A DNA stretch of 64,000 bases from Hydractinia symbiolongicarpus (Eukaryota; Cnidaria; Hydrozoa; Anthoathecata; Hydractiniidae): positions 9,736,001 through 9,800,000 of the forward strand of contig NC_079876.1 in NCBI RefSeq assembly GCF_029227915.1, given 5' to 3'. The notes beneath the pieces are model-generated. The model ran no database searches. It was not told the DNA's origin and was given only the letters and a program-made list of their open reading frames with translations. How positions within the stretch are numbered: position 1 is the stretch's first letter; each line of letters begins with the position of its first letter. Position numbers and translations under genes: made by a program. Of the stretch, positions 1 to 11,519 are shown piece after piece.

Positions 1-3000
1 TAGTTTTTGAAACTATCGCTATTTCTTCAGCGCGCGATAACAGCTAGGATTGGTCCAACAGTAAAAAATGACATTTTTATCTTAATTTTTAAATGAAGCG
101 TTACCACAGCGCCTAGTGTAATCGCTGAGTTTCGGCAGTCATGACAAATTAAGAAGAATGTTATTTTTTGGAGTCCAATTTTTTTCATTTATCACATTTG
201 TCAGGTCACAGTTCAATTAAGTCCCACAGTCAATCGTTTCACTGCTGAAAGCGATGCAACCTAGTAATATCAGATAAATATCGCTAAATACATGTTGGTA
301 CAAATATGTGACCCAACCGTTGAAACTAAAACGGACTGACACCGTTAGAAAGTCAGCGAAATGTAGTATTTGAAACTGTCTCTATTACTTCAGCGCGCAC
401 TTACGGCTAGGATTGGTCCCACAGTAAAAAATGACATTTTTATCTTAATTTTTAAATGAAGCGTTACCACAGCGCCTAGTGTAATCGCTGAGTTTCGGCA
501 GTCATGTCAAATTAAGAAGAATTGTATTTCTTGAAGTCCAATTGTCTCAATTTCACATTTTTAAGGTCACAGTCCATAATCAGTTCAATTAAGTCCCACA
601 GTCAATCGTTTCACTGCTGAAAGCGATGCAACCTAGTAAAATCTGATAAATATCGCTAAATACATGTTGGTACGAATATGTGACCCAACCGTTGAAACTC
701 AAACGGACTGACACCGTTAGAAAGTCAGTGAAATGTAGTATTTGAAACTGTCTCTATTACTTCAGCGCGCGCTTACGGCTAGGATTGGTCCCACAGTAAG
801 AAATGACTCATTAATCTAAATTTTTAAAAGAAGTGCTACCACAGCGCCCAGTGTAATCGCTGAGTTCCGGCAATCATGTCAAATTAAGACGAATGTTATT
901 TCTTGGAATCCAATTTTCTCATTTATCACATTTATCAGGTCACAGTCCAAAGTTAGTTCAGTTATGTCCCACAGTCAATCGTTTCACTGTTAAAAGCGAT
1001 GCAACCTAGTAATATCAGATAAATATCGCTAAATACATGTTGGTACGAATATGTGACCCAACCGTTGTAACTCAAGCGGACTGACACCGTTAGAAAGTCA
1101 GTGAAATGTAGTATTTGAAACTGTCTCTATTACTTCAGCGTGCGCTAACGGCTAGGATTGGTCCCAAGGTAAAAAATGACATTTTTATCTTAATTTTCAA
1201 ATGAAGCGCTACTACAGCGCCTAGTGTAATCGCTGAGTTTCGGCAGTCATGTCAAATTAAGAAGAATTTTATTTCTTGGAGTCCAATTTTCTCATTTATC
1301 ACATTTATCAGGTCACAGTCCAGAGTTACTTCAGTTAAGTCCCACAGTCAATCGTTTCACTGTTAAAAGCGATGCAACCTAGTAATATCAGAAAAATATC
1401 GCTAAATACATGTTGGGACGAATATGTGACCCAACCGTTATAACTCAAACGGACTGACATCGTTAGAAAGTCAATGAAATTTAGTTTTTGAAACTATCGC
1501 TATTTCTTCAGCGCGCGATAACAGCTAGGATTGGTCCAACAGTAAAAAATGACATTTTTATCTTAATTTTCAAATGAAGCGCTACTACAGCGCCTAGTGT
1601 AATCGCTGAGTTTCGGCAGTCATGTCAAATTAAGAAGAATTTTATTTCTTGGAGTCCAATTGTCTCACTTTCACATTTTTAAGTTCACAGTCCATAATCA
1701 GTTCAATTAAGTCCCACAGTCAATCGTTTCACTGCTGAAAGCGATGCAACCTAGTAAAATCTGATAAATATCGCTAAATACATGTTGGTACGAATATCTG
1801 ACCCAACGGTTGAAATTCAAACGGACTGACACCGTTAGAAAGTCAGTGAAATGTAGTAATTGAAACTGTCTCTATTACTTTAGCGTGCGCTAACGGCTAG
1901 GATTGGTCCCACAGTAAAAAATGACTTTTTCATCTTAATTTTTAATTGAAGCGCTACCACAGCGCCTAGTGTAATCGCTGAGTTTCGGCAGTCATGTCAA
2001 ATTCAGAAGAATGTTATTTCTTGGAGTCCAATTGTCTCATTTATCATATTCATTAGGTCGCAGTCCAAAGTTAGTTCAATTAAGTCCCACAGTCAATCGT
2101 TTCCTTGTTAAAAGCGATGCAACCTAGTAATATCAGAAAAATATCGCTAAATACATGTTGAAACGAATAGGTGACCCAACCGTTGTAACTCAAACGGACT
2201 GACACCGTTAGAAAGTCAGTGAAATGTAGTATTTGAAACTGTCTCTATTACTTCAGCGCGCGCTTACGGCTAGGATTGGTCCCACAGTAAGAAATGACTC
2301 ATTAATCTAAATTTTTAAAAGAAGTGCTACCACAGCGCCCAGTGTAATCGCTGAGTTCCGGCAATCATGTCAAATTAAGACGAATGTTATTTCTTGGAAT
2401 CCAATTTTCTCATTTATCACATTTATCAGGTCACAGTCCAATGTTAGTTCAGTTATGTCCCACAGTCAATCGTTTCACTGTTAAAAGCGATGCAACCTAG
2501 TAATATCAGATAAATATCGCTTAATACATATTGGTACGAATAGGTGACCCAACCGTTGTAACTCAAACGGACTGACACCGGTAGAAAGTCAATGAAATGT
2601 AGTTTTTGAAACTGTCGCTATTTCTTCAGCGCGCGATAACGGCTAGGATTGGTCCCCCAGTAAAAAAAGACTTATTAATCTAAATTTTTAAATGAAGCGC
2701 TACCACAGCGCCCAGTGTAACCGCTGAATTCCGGCAATCATGTCAAATTAAGAAGAATGTTATTTTTTGGAGTCCAATTTTTTTCATTTATCACATTTAT
2801 CAGGTCACTGTTCAATTAAGTCCCACAGTCAATCGTTTCACTGCTGAAAGCGATGCAACCTAGTAAAATCTGATAAATATCGCTAAATACATGTTGGTAC
2901 GAATATGTGACCCAACGGTTGAAACTCAAACGGACTGACACCGTTAGAAAGTCAATGAAATGGAGTTTTTGAGACTGTCGCTATTTCTTCAGCGCGCGAT

Positions 3001-4443
3001 AACGGCTAGGATTGGTCCCACAGTAAGAAATGACTCATTAATCTAAATTTTTAAAAGAAGTGCTACCACAGCGCCCAGTGTAATCGCTGAGTTCCGGCAA
3101 TCATGTCAAATTAAGACAAATGTTATTTCTTGGAATCCAATTTTCTCATTTATCACATTTATCAGGTCACAGTCCAAAGTTAGTTCAGTTATGTCCCACA
3201 GTCAATCGTTTCACTGTTAAAAGCGATGCAACCTAGTAATATCAGATAAATATCGCTAAATACATGTTGGTACGAATATGTGACCCAACCGTTGTAACTC
3301 AAGCGGACTGACACCGTTAGAAAGTCAGTGAAATGTAGTATTTGAAACTGTCTCTATTACTTCAGCGTGCGCTAACGGCTAGGATTGGTCCCACAGTAAA
3401 AAATGACTTTTTTATCTTAATTTTCAATTGAAGCGCTACTACAGCGCCTAGTGTAATCGCTGAGTTTCGGCAGTCATGTCAAATTAAGAAGAATTTTATT
3501 TCATGGAGTCCAATTCTCTCACTTTCACATTTTTAAGATCACAGTCCATAATCAGTTCAATTAAGTCCCACAGTCAATCGTTTCATTGTTAAAAGCGATG
3601 CAACCTAGTAATATCAGAAAAATATCGCTAAATACATGTTGGTACGAATAGGTGACCCAACCGTTGTAACTCAAACGGACTGACACTGTTAGAAAGTCAA
3701 TGAAATGTAGTTTTTGAGACTGTCGCTATTTCTTCAGCGCGCGATAACGGCTAGGATTGGTCCCACAGTAAAAAATGACTTATTAATCTAAATTTTTAAA
3801 TGAAGCGCTACCACAGCGCCCAGTGTAACCGCTGAATTCCGGCAATCATGTCAAATTAAGAAGAATGTTATTTTTTGGAGTGCAATTTTCTCATTTATCA
3901 CATTTATCAGGTCACAGTCCAGAGTTACTTCAGTTAAGTCCCACAGTCAATCGTTTCACTGTTAAAAGCGATGCAACCTAGTAATATCAGATAAATATCG
4001 CTTAATACATATTGGTACGAATAGGTGACCCAACCGTTGTAACTCAAACGGACTGACACCGGTAGAAAGTCAATGAAATGTAGTTTTTGAAACTGTCGCT
4101 ATTTCTTCAGCGCGCGATAACGGCTAGGATTGGTCCCCCAGTAAAAAAAGACTTATTAATCTAAATTTTTAAATGAAGCGCTACCACAGCGCCCAGTGTA
4201 ACCGCTGAATTCCGGCAATCATGTCAAATTAAGAAGAATGTTATTTTTTGGAGTCCAATTTTTTTCATTTATCACATTTATCATGTCACTGTTCAATTAA
4301 GTCCCACAGTCAATCGTTTCACTGCTGAAAGCGATGCAACCTAGTAAAATCTGATAAATATCGCTAAATACATGTTGGTACGAATATGTGACCCAACGGT
4401 TGAAACTCAAACGGACTGACACCGTTAGAAAGTCAGTGAAATG
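1..4443 (+). repeat. Mixed left region with 372-bp subfamily
   Basis: Monomer starts: 1, 364, 736, 1109, 1482, 1854, 2227, 2600, 2963, 3336, 3708, 4081. Three are short (1, 2600, 4081). Three are 372 bp long (364, 1482, 3336) and share 'cacatttttaag' and 'cagtccataatcag', which I see nowhere else in the window. Several carry 'gacatttttatcttaattt', also typical of this end. Internal order is only partly repeated: 736-1481 resembles 2963-3707 (offset 2227), 2600 resembles 4081 (offset 1481), and 1854 resembles 4444 (offset 2590). The mix of divergent types without a clean HOR suggests an older or less homogenised part of the array. Confidence 0.85.
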
Positions 4444-7400
4444 TAGTATTTGAAACTGTCTCTATTACTTTAGCGTGCGCTAACGGCTAGGATTGGTCCC
4501 ACAGTAAAAAATGACTTTTTTATCTTAATTTTTAATTGAAGCGCTACCACAGCGCCTAGTGTAATCGCTGAGTTTCGGCAGTCATGTCAAATTCAGAAGA
4601 ATGTTATTTCTTGGAGTCCAATTGTCTCATTTATCATATTCATTAGGTCGCAGTCCAAAGTTAGTTCAATTAAGTCCCACAGTTAATCGTTTCATTGTTA
4701 AAAGCGATGCAACCTAGTAATATCAGAAAAATATCGCTAATTACATGTTGGTACGAATATGTGACCCAACCGTTATAACTCAAACGGACTGACACCGTTA
4801 AAAAGTCAATGAAATGTAGTTTTTAAAACTGTCGCTATTTCTGCAGCGCGCGATAACGGCTAGGATTGGTCCCACAGTAAAAATTGACTTATTTATCTAA
4901 ATTTTTAAATGAAGCGCTACCACAGCGCCCAGTGTAAGCGCTGAGTTTCGGCAATCGTGTCAAATTAAGAAGAATGTTATTTCTTGGAGTCTAATTTTTT
5001 TCATTTATCACATTTATCAGGTCACAGTCCAAAGTTAGTTCAATTAAGTCCCACAGTTAATCGTTTCATTGTTAAAAGCGATGCAACCTAGTAATATCAG
5101 AAAAACATCGCTAAATACATGTTGGTACGAATATGTGACCCAACCGTTGTAACTCAAACGGGCTGACACTGTTAGAAAGTCAATGAAATGTAGTTTTTGA
5201 AACTATCGCTATTTCTTCAGCGCGCGATAACGGATAGGATTGGTCCCACAATAAAGAATGACTTATTTATCTAAATTTTTAAATGAAGCGCTACCACAGC
5301 GCCCAGTATAATCTCTGAGTTCCGGCAATCACGTCAAATTAAGAAGAATGTTATTTCTTGGAATCCAATTTTTTTTATTTATCACATTTATCAGGTCACA
5401 GTCCAAAGTTAGTTCAATTAATTGCCACAGTCAATCGTTTCACTGTTAAAAGCGATGCAACCTAGTAATATCAGATAAATATCGCTAATTACATGTTGGT
5501 ACGAATATGTGACCCAACCGTTGTAACTCAAACGGACTGACACCGTTAGAAAGTCAATGAAATGTAGTTTTTGAAACTGTCGCTATTTCTGCAGCGCGCG
5601 ATAACGGCTAGGATTGGTCCCACAGTAAAAATTGACTTATTTATCTAAATTTTTAAATGAAGCGCTACCACAGCGCCCAGTGTAAGCGCTGAGTTTCGGC
5701 AATCGTGTCAAATTAAGAAGAATGTTATTTCTTGGAGTCCAATTGTCTCACTTATGACATTTATAAGGTCACAGTCCAAAATCAGTTTAATTAAGTCCCA
5801 CAGTCAATATTTTCACTGCTGAAAGCGATGCAACCTAGTAATATCAGATAAATTTCGCTAAATACATGTTGGTACGAATATGTGACCCAACGGTTGAAAC
5901 TCAAACGGACTGACACCGTTAGAAAGTCAGTGAAATGTAGTATTTGAAACTGTCTCTATTACTTTAGCGGACTCTTACGGTTAGGATTGGTCCCACAGTA
6001 AGAAATGACTCATTAATCTAAATTTTTAAAAGAAGTGCTACCACAGCGCCCAGTGTAATCGCTGAGTTCCGGCAATCATGTCAAATTAAGAAGAATGTTA
6101 TTTCTTGGAATCCAATTTTCTCATTTATCACATTTATCAGGTCACAGTCCAAAGTTAGTTCAGTTAAGTCCCACAGTCAATCGTTTCACTGTTAAAAGCG
6201 ATGCAACCTAGTAATATCATATAAATATCGCTAAATACATGTTGGTACGAATAGGTGACCCAACCGTTGTAACTCAAACGGACTGACATTGTTAGAAAGT
6301 CAATGAAATGTAGTTTTTGAAACTGTCGCTATTTCTTCAGCGCGCGATAACGGATAGGATTGGTCCCACAATAAAGAATGACTTATTTATCTAAATTTTT
6401 AAATGAAGCGCTACCACAGCGCCCAGTATAATCTCTGAGTTCCGGCAATCACGTCAAATTAAGAAGAATGTTATTTCTTGGAATCCAATTTTTTTTATTT
6501 ATCAAATTTATCAGGTCACAGTCCAAAGTTAGTTCAATTAATTCCCACAGTCAATCGTTTCACTGTTAAAAGCGATGCAATCTAGTAATATCAGATAAAT
6601 TTCGCTAAATACATGTTGGTACGAATATGTGACCCAACCGTTGAAACTCAAACGGACTGACACCGCTACAAAGTCAATGAAATGTAGTTTTTGAAACTAT
6701 CGCTATTTCTTCAGCGCGCGATAACGGATAGGATTGGTCCCACAATAAAGAATGACTTATTTATATAAATTTTTAAATAAAGCGCTACCACAGCGCCCAG
6801 TATAATCTCTGAGTTCCGGCAATCACGTCAAATTAAGAAGAATGTTATTTCTTGGAATCCAATTTTTTTTATTTATCACATTTATCAGGTCACAGTCCAA
6901 AGTTAGTTCAATTAATTCCCACAGTCAATCGTTTCACTGTTAAAAGCGATGCAACCTAGTAATATCAGATAAATATCGCTAAATACATGTTGGTACGAAT
7001 ATGTGACCCAACCGTTGTAACTCAAACGGACTGACACCGTTAGAAATTCAATGAAATGTAGTTTTTGAAACTGTCGCTATTTCTTCAGCGCGCGATAACG
7101 GCTAGGATTGGTCCCACAGTAAAAATGACTTATTAATGTAAATTTTTAAATGAAGCGCTACCACAGCGCCCAGTGTAATCGCTGAGTTCCGGCAATCATG
7201 TCAAATTAAGAATAATGTTCTTTCTTGGAGTACAATTTTTTTCATTTATCACATTTATCAGGTCACAGTCCAAAGTTAGTTCAATTAAGTCCCACAGTCA
7301 ATCGTTTCACTGCTAAAAGCGATGCAACATACTAATATCACTTAAATATCGCTAAATACATGTTGGTACGAATATGTGACCCAACCGTTGAAACTCAAAC

Positions 7401-10046
7401 GGACTGACACCGCTACAAAGTCAATGAAATGTAGTTTTTGAAACTATCGCTATTTCTTCAGCGCGCGATAACGGTTAGGATTGGTCCCACAATAAAAAAT
7501 GACTTATTTATTTAAATTTTTAAATGGAGCGCTACCACAGCGCCCAGTATAATCTCTGAGTTCCGGCAATCACGTCAAATTAAGAAGAATGTTATTTCTT
7601 GGAGTCCAATTGTCTCATTTATCATATTTATCAGGTCGCAGTCCAAAGTTAGTTCAATTAAGTCCCACAGTCAATCGTTTCATTGTTAAAAGCGATGCAA
7701 CCTAGTAATATCAGAAAAACATCGCTAAATACATGTTGGTACGAATAGGTGACCCAACCGTTGTAACTCAAACGGACTGACATCGTTAGAAAGTCAATGA
7801 AATGTAGTTTTTGAGACTGTCGCTATTTCTTCAGCGCGCGATAACGGATAGGATTGGTCCCACAATAAAGAATGACTTATTTATCTAAATGTTTAAATGA
7901 AGCGCTACCACAGCGCCCAGTATAATCTCTGAGTTCCGGCAATCACGTCATATTAAGAAGAATGTTATTTCTTGGAATCCAATTTTTTTTATTTATCACA
8001 TTTATCAGGTCACAGTCCAAAGTTAGTTCAATTAATTCCCACAGTCAATCGTTTCACTGTTAAAAGCGATGCAATCTAGTAATATCAGATAAATATCGCT
8101 AAATACATGTTGGTACGAATATGTGACCCAACCGTTGAAACTCAAACGGACTGACACCGCTACAAAGTCAATGAAATGTAGTTTTTGAAACTATCGCTAT
8201 TTCTTCAGCGCGCGATAACGGATAGGATTGGTCCCACAATAAAGAATGACTTATTTATCTAAATTTTTAAATGAAGCGCTACCACAGCGCCCAGTATAAT
8301 CTCTGAGTTCCGGCAATCACGTCAAATTAAGAAGAATGTTATTTCTTGGAATCCAATTTTTTTTATTTATCACATTTATCAGGTCACAGTCCAAAGTTAG
8401 TTCAATTAATTCCCACAGTCAATCGTTTCACTGTTAAAAGCGATGCAACCTAGTATAATCAGTTAAATATCGCTAAATACATGTTGGTACGAATATGTGA
8501 CCCAACCGTTGTAACTCAAACGGACTGACACCGTTAGAAAGTCAATGAAATGTAGTTTTTGAAACTGTTGCTATTTCTTCAGCGCGCGATAACGGCTAGG
8601 ATTGGTCCCACAGTAAAAATGACTTATTGATGTAAATTCTTAAATGAAGCGCTACCACAGCGCCCAGTGTAATCGCTGAGTTCCGGCAATCATGTCAAAT
8701 TAAGAATAATGTTATTTCTTGGACTACAATTTTTTTCATTTATCACATTTATCAGGTCACAGTCCAAAGTTAGTTCAATTAAGTCCCACAGTCAATCGTT
8801 TCACTGCTAAAAGCGATGCAACATACTAATATCACTTAAATATCGCTAAATACATGTTGGTACGAATATGTGACCCAACCGTTGAAACTCAAACGGACTG
8901 ACACCGCTACAAAGTCAATGAAATGTAGTTTTTGAAACTATCGCTATTTCTTCAGCGCGCGATAACGGATAGGATTGGTCCCACAATAAAAAATGACTTA
9001 TTTATTTAAATTTTTAAATAGAGCGCTACCACAGCGCCCAGTATAATCTCTGAGTTCCGGCAATCACGTCAAATTAAGAAGAATGTTATTTCTTGGAGTC
9101 CAATTGTCTCATTTATCATATTTATCAGGTCGCAGTCCAAAGTTAGTTCAATTAAGTCCCACAGTTAATCGTTTCATTGTTAAAAGCAATGCAACCTAGT
9201 AATATCAGAAAAACATCGCTAAATACATGTTGGTACGAATAGGTGACCCAACCGTTGTAACTCAAACGGACTGACATCGTTAGAAAGTCAATGAAATGTA
9301 GTTTTTGAGACTGTCGCTATTTCTTCAGCGCGCGATAACGGATAGGATTGGTCCCACAATAAAGAATGACTTATTTATCTAAATTTTTAAATGAAGCGCT
9401 ACCACAGCGCCCAGTATAATCTCTGAGTTCCGGCAATCACATCAAATTAAGAAGAATGTTATTTCTTGGAATCCAATTTTTTTCATTTATCACATTTATC
9501 AGGTCACAGTCCAAAGTTAGTTCAATTAAGTCCCACAGTCAATCGTTTCACTGCTAAAAGCGATGCAACCTAGTAATATCAGAAAAATATCGCTAAATAC
9601 ATGTTGGTACGAATATGTGACCCAACCGTAATAACTCAAACGGACTGACACCGTTAGAAAGTCAATGAAATTTAGTTTTTGAAACTATAACTATTTCTTC
9701 AGCGCGCCATAACGGCTAGGATTGGTCCCACAGTAAAAAATGACTTATTAATCTAAATTTTTAATTGAAGCGCTACCACGGCGCCCAGTGTAATCGCTGA
9801 GTTCCGGCAATCATGTCAAATTAAGAAGAATGTTATTTCTTGGAGTCCAATTTTTCTCATTTATCACATTTATCAAGTCACAGTCCAAAGTTAGTTCAAT
9901 TAAGTCCCACAGTCAATCGTTTCACTGCTGAAAGCGATGCAACCTAGTAATATCAGATAAATATCGCTAAGTACATGTTGGTACGAATATGTGGCCCAAC
10001 TGTTGAAACTCAAACGGACTGACTCCGCTAGAATGTCAGTGAAATG
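4444..10046 (+). repeat. B-type domain: long monomers only
   Basis: Monomer starts: 4444, 4817, 5191, 5565, 5938, 6311, 6685, 7059, 7432, 7805, 8179, 8553, 8926, 9299, 9673. None has the 11-bp deletion. Typical B variants are 'cggataggattggtcccaca' followed by 'ataaagaatg', 'cagtataatctctgagttcc', and 'aattgtctcatttatcatat'. The monomers at 4817 and 5565 are near-identical 'ctgcagcgcgcg' copies 748 bp apart. The second half is the duplicated 1494-bp tetramer described separately. Confidence 0.85.
6685..9672 (+). repeat. 1494-bp tetramer HOR, two tandem copies
   Basis: Copy 1 (6685, 7059, 7432, 7805) and copy 2 (8179, 8553, 8926, 9299) pair monomer for monomer at a fixed offset of 1494 bp, with lengths 374, 373, 373, 374 in each. 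Shared diagnostic variants include 'gtaaaaatgacttatt' and 'aacatactaatatcactt' in the second monomer of each copy, and 'aatgacttatttatttaaat' in the third. A few private substitutions separate the copies, for example 'aatggagcg' in copy 1 against 'aatagagcg' in copy 2 at the third monomer. The duplication is therefore recent relative to the divergence among the four monomer types. Confidence 0.9.
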
Positions 10047-10782
10047 TAGTATTTGAAACTGTCTCTATTACTTCAACGCGCGCTAACGGCTAGGATTGTT
10101 CCGAAAGTAAAAATTGACTTATTTATCTAACTTTTTAAATAAAGCGCTACCACAGCGCCCAGTGTAATCGCTGAGTTCCGGCAATCATGTCAAATTAAGA
10201 AGAATGTTATTTCTTGGAGTCCAATTTTTTTCATTTATCACATTTATCAGGTCACAGTTCAATTAAGTCCCACAGTCAATCGTTTCACTGCTGAAAGCGA
10301 TGCAACCTAGTAATATCAGATAAATGTCACTAAATACATGTTGGTACGAATATGTGACCCAACGGTTGAAACTCAAACGGACTGACACCATTAGAAAGTC
10401 AGTGAAATGTAGTATTTGAAACTGTCTCTATTACTTTAGCGTGCGCTAACATCTAGGATTGGTCCCACAGTAAAAAATGACTTTTTTATCTTAATTTTTA
10501 ATTGAAGCGCTACCACAGCGTCTAGTGTAATCGCTGAGTTTCGGCAGTCATGTCAAATTCAGAAGAATGTTATTTCTTGGAGTCCAATTGTCTCACTTAT
10601 AACATTTATAAGGTCACAGTCCAAAATCAGTTCAATTATGTGCCACAGTCAAGCATTTCACTGTTAAAAGCAATGCATCCTAGTAATATGAGATAAATAT
10701 CGCAAAATACATGTTGGTACGAATAGGTGACCCAACCGTTGTAACTCAACCGGACTGACACCGTTAGAAAGTCAATGAAATG

Positions 10783-11156
10783 TAGTTTTTGAAACTGTCG
10801 CTTGTTCTTCAGTGCGCGATAACGGCTAGGATTGGTCCCACAGTAAAAAATGACTTATTAATCTAAATTTTTAAATGAAGCGCTACCACAGCGCCCAGTG
10901 TAATCGCTGAGTTCCGGCAATCATGTCAAATTAAGAAGAATGTTATTTCTTGGAGTCCAATTTTTTTCATTTATTACATTTATCAGGTCACAGTCCAAAG
11001 TTAGTTCAATTAAGTCCCACAGTCAATCGTTTCACTGCTAAAAGCGATGCAACCTAGTAATATCAGATAAATATCGCTAAATACATGTTGGTACGAATAG
11101 GTGACCCAACCGTTGTTACTCAAACTGACTGACACCGGTAGAAAGTCAATGAAATG
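10783..11156 (+). repeat. Representative full-length 374-bp monomer
   Basis: A typical long monomer, useful as a reference. In order it holds: a head with a T-tract (positions 1-42, normally ending in the alternating 'gcgcgcgataa' segment, here 'gtgcgcgataa'); 'ggctaggattggtcccacag' (42-61); an A6 tract (63-68); a T5 tract (86-90); a GC hairpin 'gcgct-accac-agcgc' (98-112); 'gagttccggcaatcatgtc' (127-145); a T7 tract (179-185); the 'cagtccaaagttagttcaa' segment (208-226), where short monomers are deleted; a second 'gtcccacag' (232-240); 'atgcaacctagtaatatca' (265-283); and two adjacent dyads (328-368) at the tail. The phase chosen for the start is arbitrary. Confidence 0.93.
10880..10894. other. 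GC hairpin dyad in the monomer (representative)
   Basis: Inverted repeat 'gcgct' / 'agcgc' (5-bp stem, loop 'accac') at monomer positions 98-112. Nearly all copies keep both arms. Exceptions include short-arm variants reading 'gtgct' (monomers with 'aaaagaagtgctacc') and 'taccaaagcgc' copies at 12640, 35504, 41063 and 52249. Given here for one monomer only. Confidence 0.7.
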
Positions 11157-11519
11157 TAGTTTTTGAAACTGTCGCTATTTCTTCAGCGCGCGATAACGGC
11201 TAGGATTGGTCCCCCAGTAAAAAAAGACTTATTAATCTAAATTTTTAAATGAAGCGCTACCACAGCGCCCAGTGTAGCCGCTGAATTCCGGCAATCATGT
11301 CAAATTAAGAAGAATGCTATTTTTCGGAGTCCAATTTTTTTCATTTATCACATTTATCAGGTCACAGTTCAATTAAGTCACACAGTCAATCGTTTCACTG
11401 CTGAAAGCGATGCAACCTAGTAATATCAGATAAATATCGCTAAATACATGTTGGTACGAATATGTGACCCAACCGTTGAAACTCAAACGGACTGACACCG
11501 TTAGAAAGTCAGTGAAATG
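11157..11519 (+). repeat. Representative short 363-bp monomer (11-bp deletion form)
   Basis: This monomer is like its neighbours except that 'ggtcacagttcaattaag' replaces 'ggtcacagtccaaagttagttcaattaag'. That is a loss of 11 bp between two copies of the trinucleotide AGT, the mark of a slippage deletion. The same deletion sits in 29 ordinary short monomers (for example those starting at 1, 2600, 4081, 10047, 12640, 34021, 41063, 49292 and 63056) and in the downstream part of all eight 448-bp chimeras. Short monomers also carry 'gtcagtgaaatg' at the tail and are nearly always followed by a 'tagtatttgaaactgtctct' head. Confidence 0.92.
11473..11513. other. Two adjacent dyads at the monomer tail (representative)
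   Basis: 'ccgtt' 11473-11477 pairs with 'aacgg' 11486-11490, and immediately after it 'actgac' 11491-11496 pairs with 'gtcagt' 11508-11513. So 41 bp hold two abutting inverted repeats with 8- and 11-base loops. In most long monomers the last arm reads 'gtcaat', which leaves one G-T pair in the second stem. Whether this extrudes as cruciform or hairpin in cells is not shown by sequence. Confidence 0.65.

Noticed and set aside
10811-10822. Z-DNA or G-quadruplex elements
   Set aside because: The alternating 'gcgcgcg' run near monomer position 30 is only about 6-8 bases, too short for a firm Z-DNA claim, and there are no G-runs for a quadruplex.
10824-10845. tRNA-like internal promoter B box in 'ggattggtccc'
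   Set aside because: Only about six of the ten fixed positions of the B-box consensus match, there is no A box at a suitable distance, and no cloverleaf can be drawn.
11086-11102. CENP-B box (reverse strand of 'acatgttggtacgaat')
   Set aside because: The reverse strand reads TTCG, four bases, A, which matches the first half of the CENP-B core, but the required CGGG half is missing (ATGT instead).
10880-11156. Helitron or other transposon ends inside the monomer
   Set aside because: No terminal inverted repeats, target-site duplications or convincing 3' hairpin-CTRR end; the monomer has no natural boundary other than its arbitrary phase.
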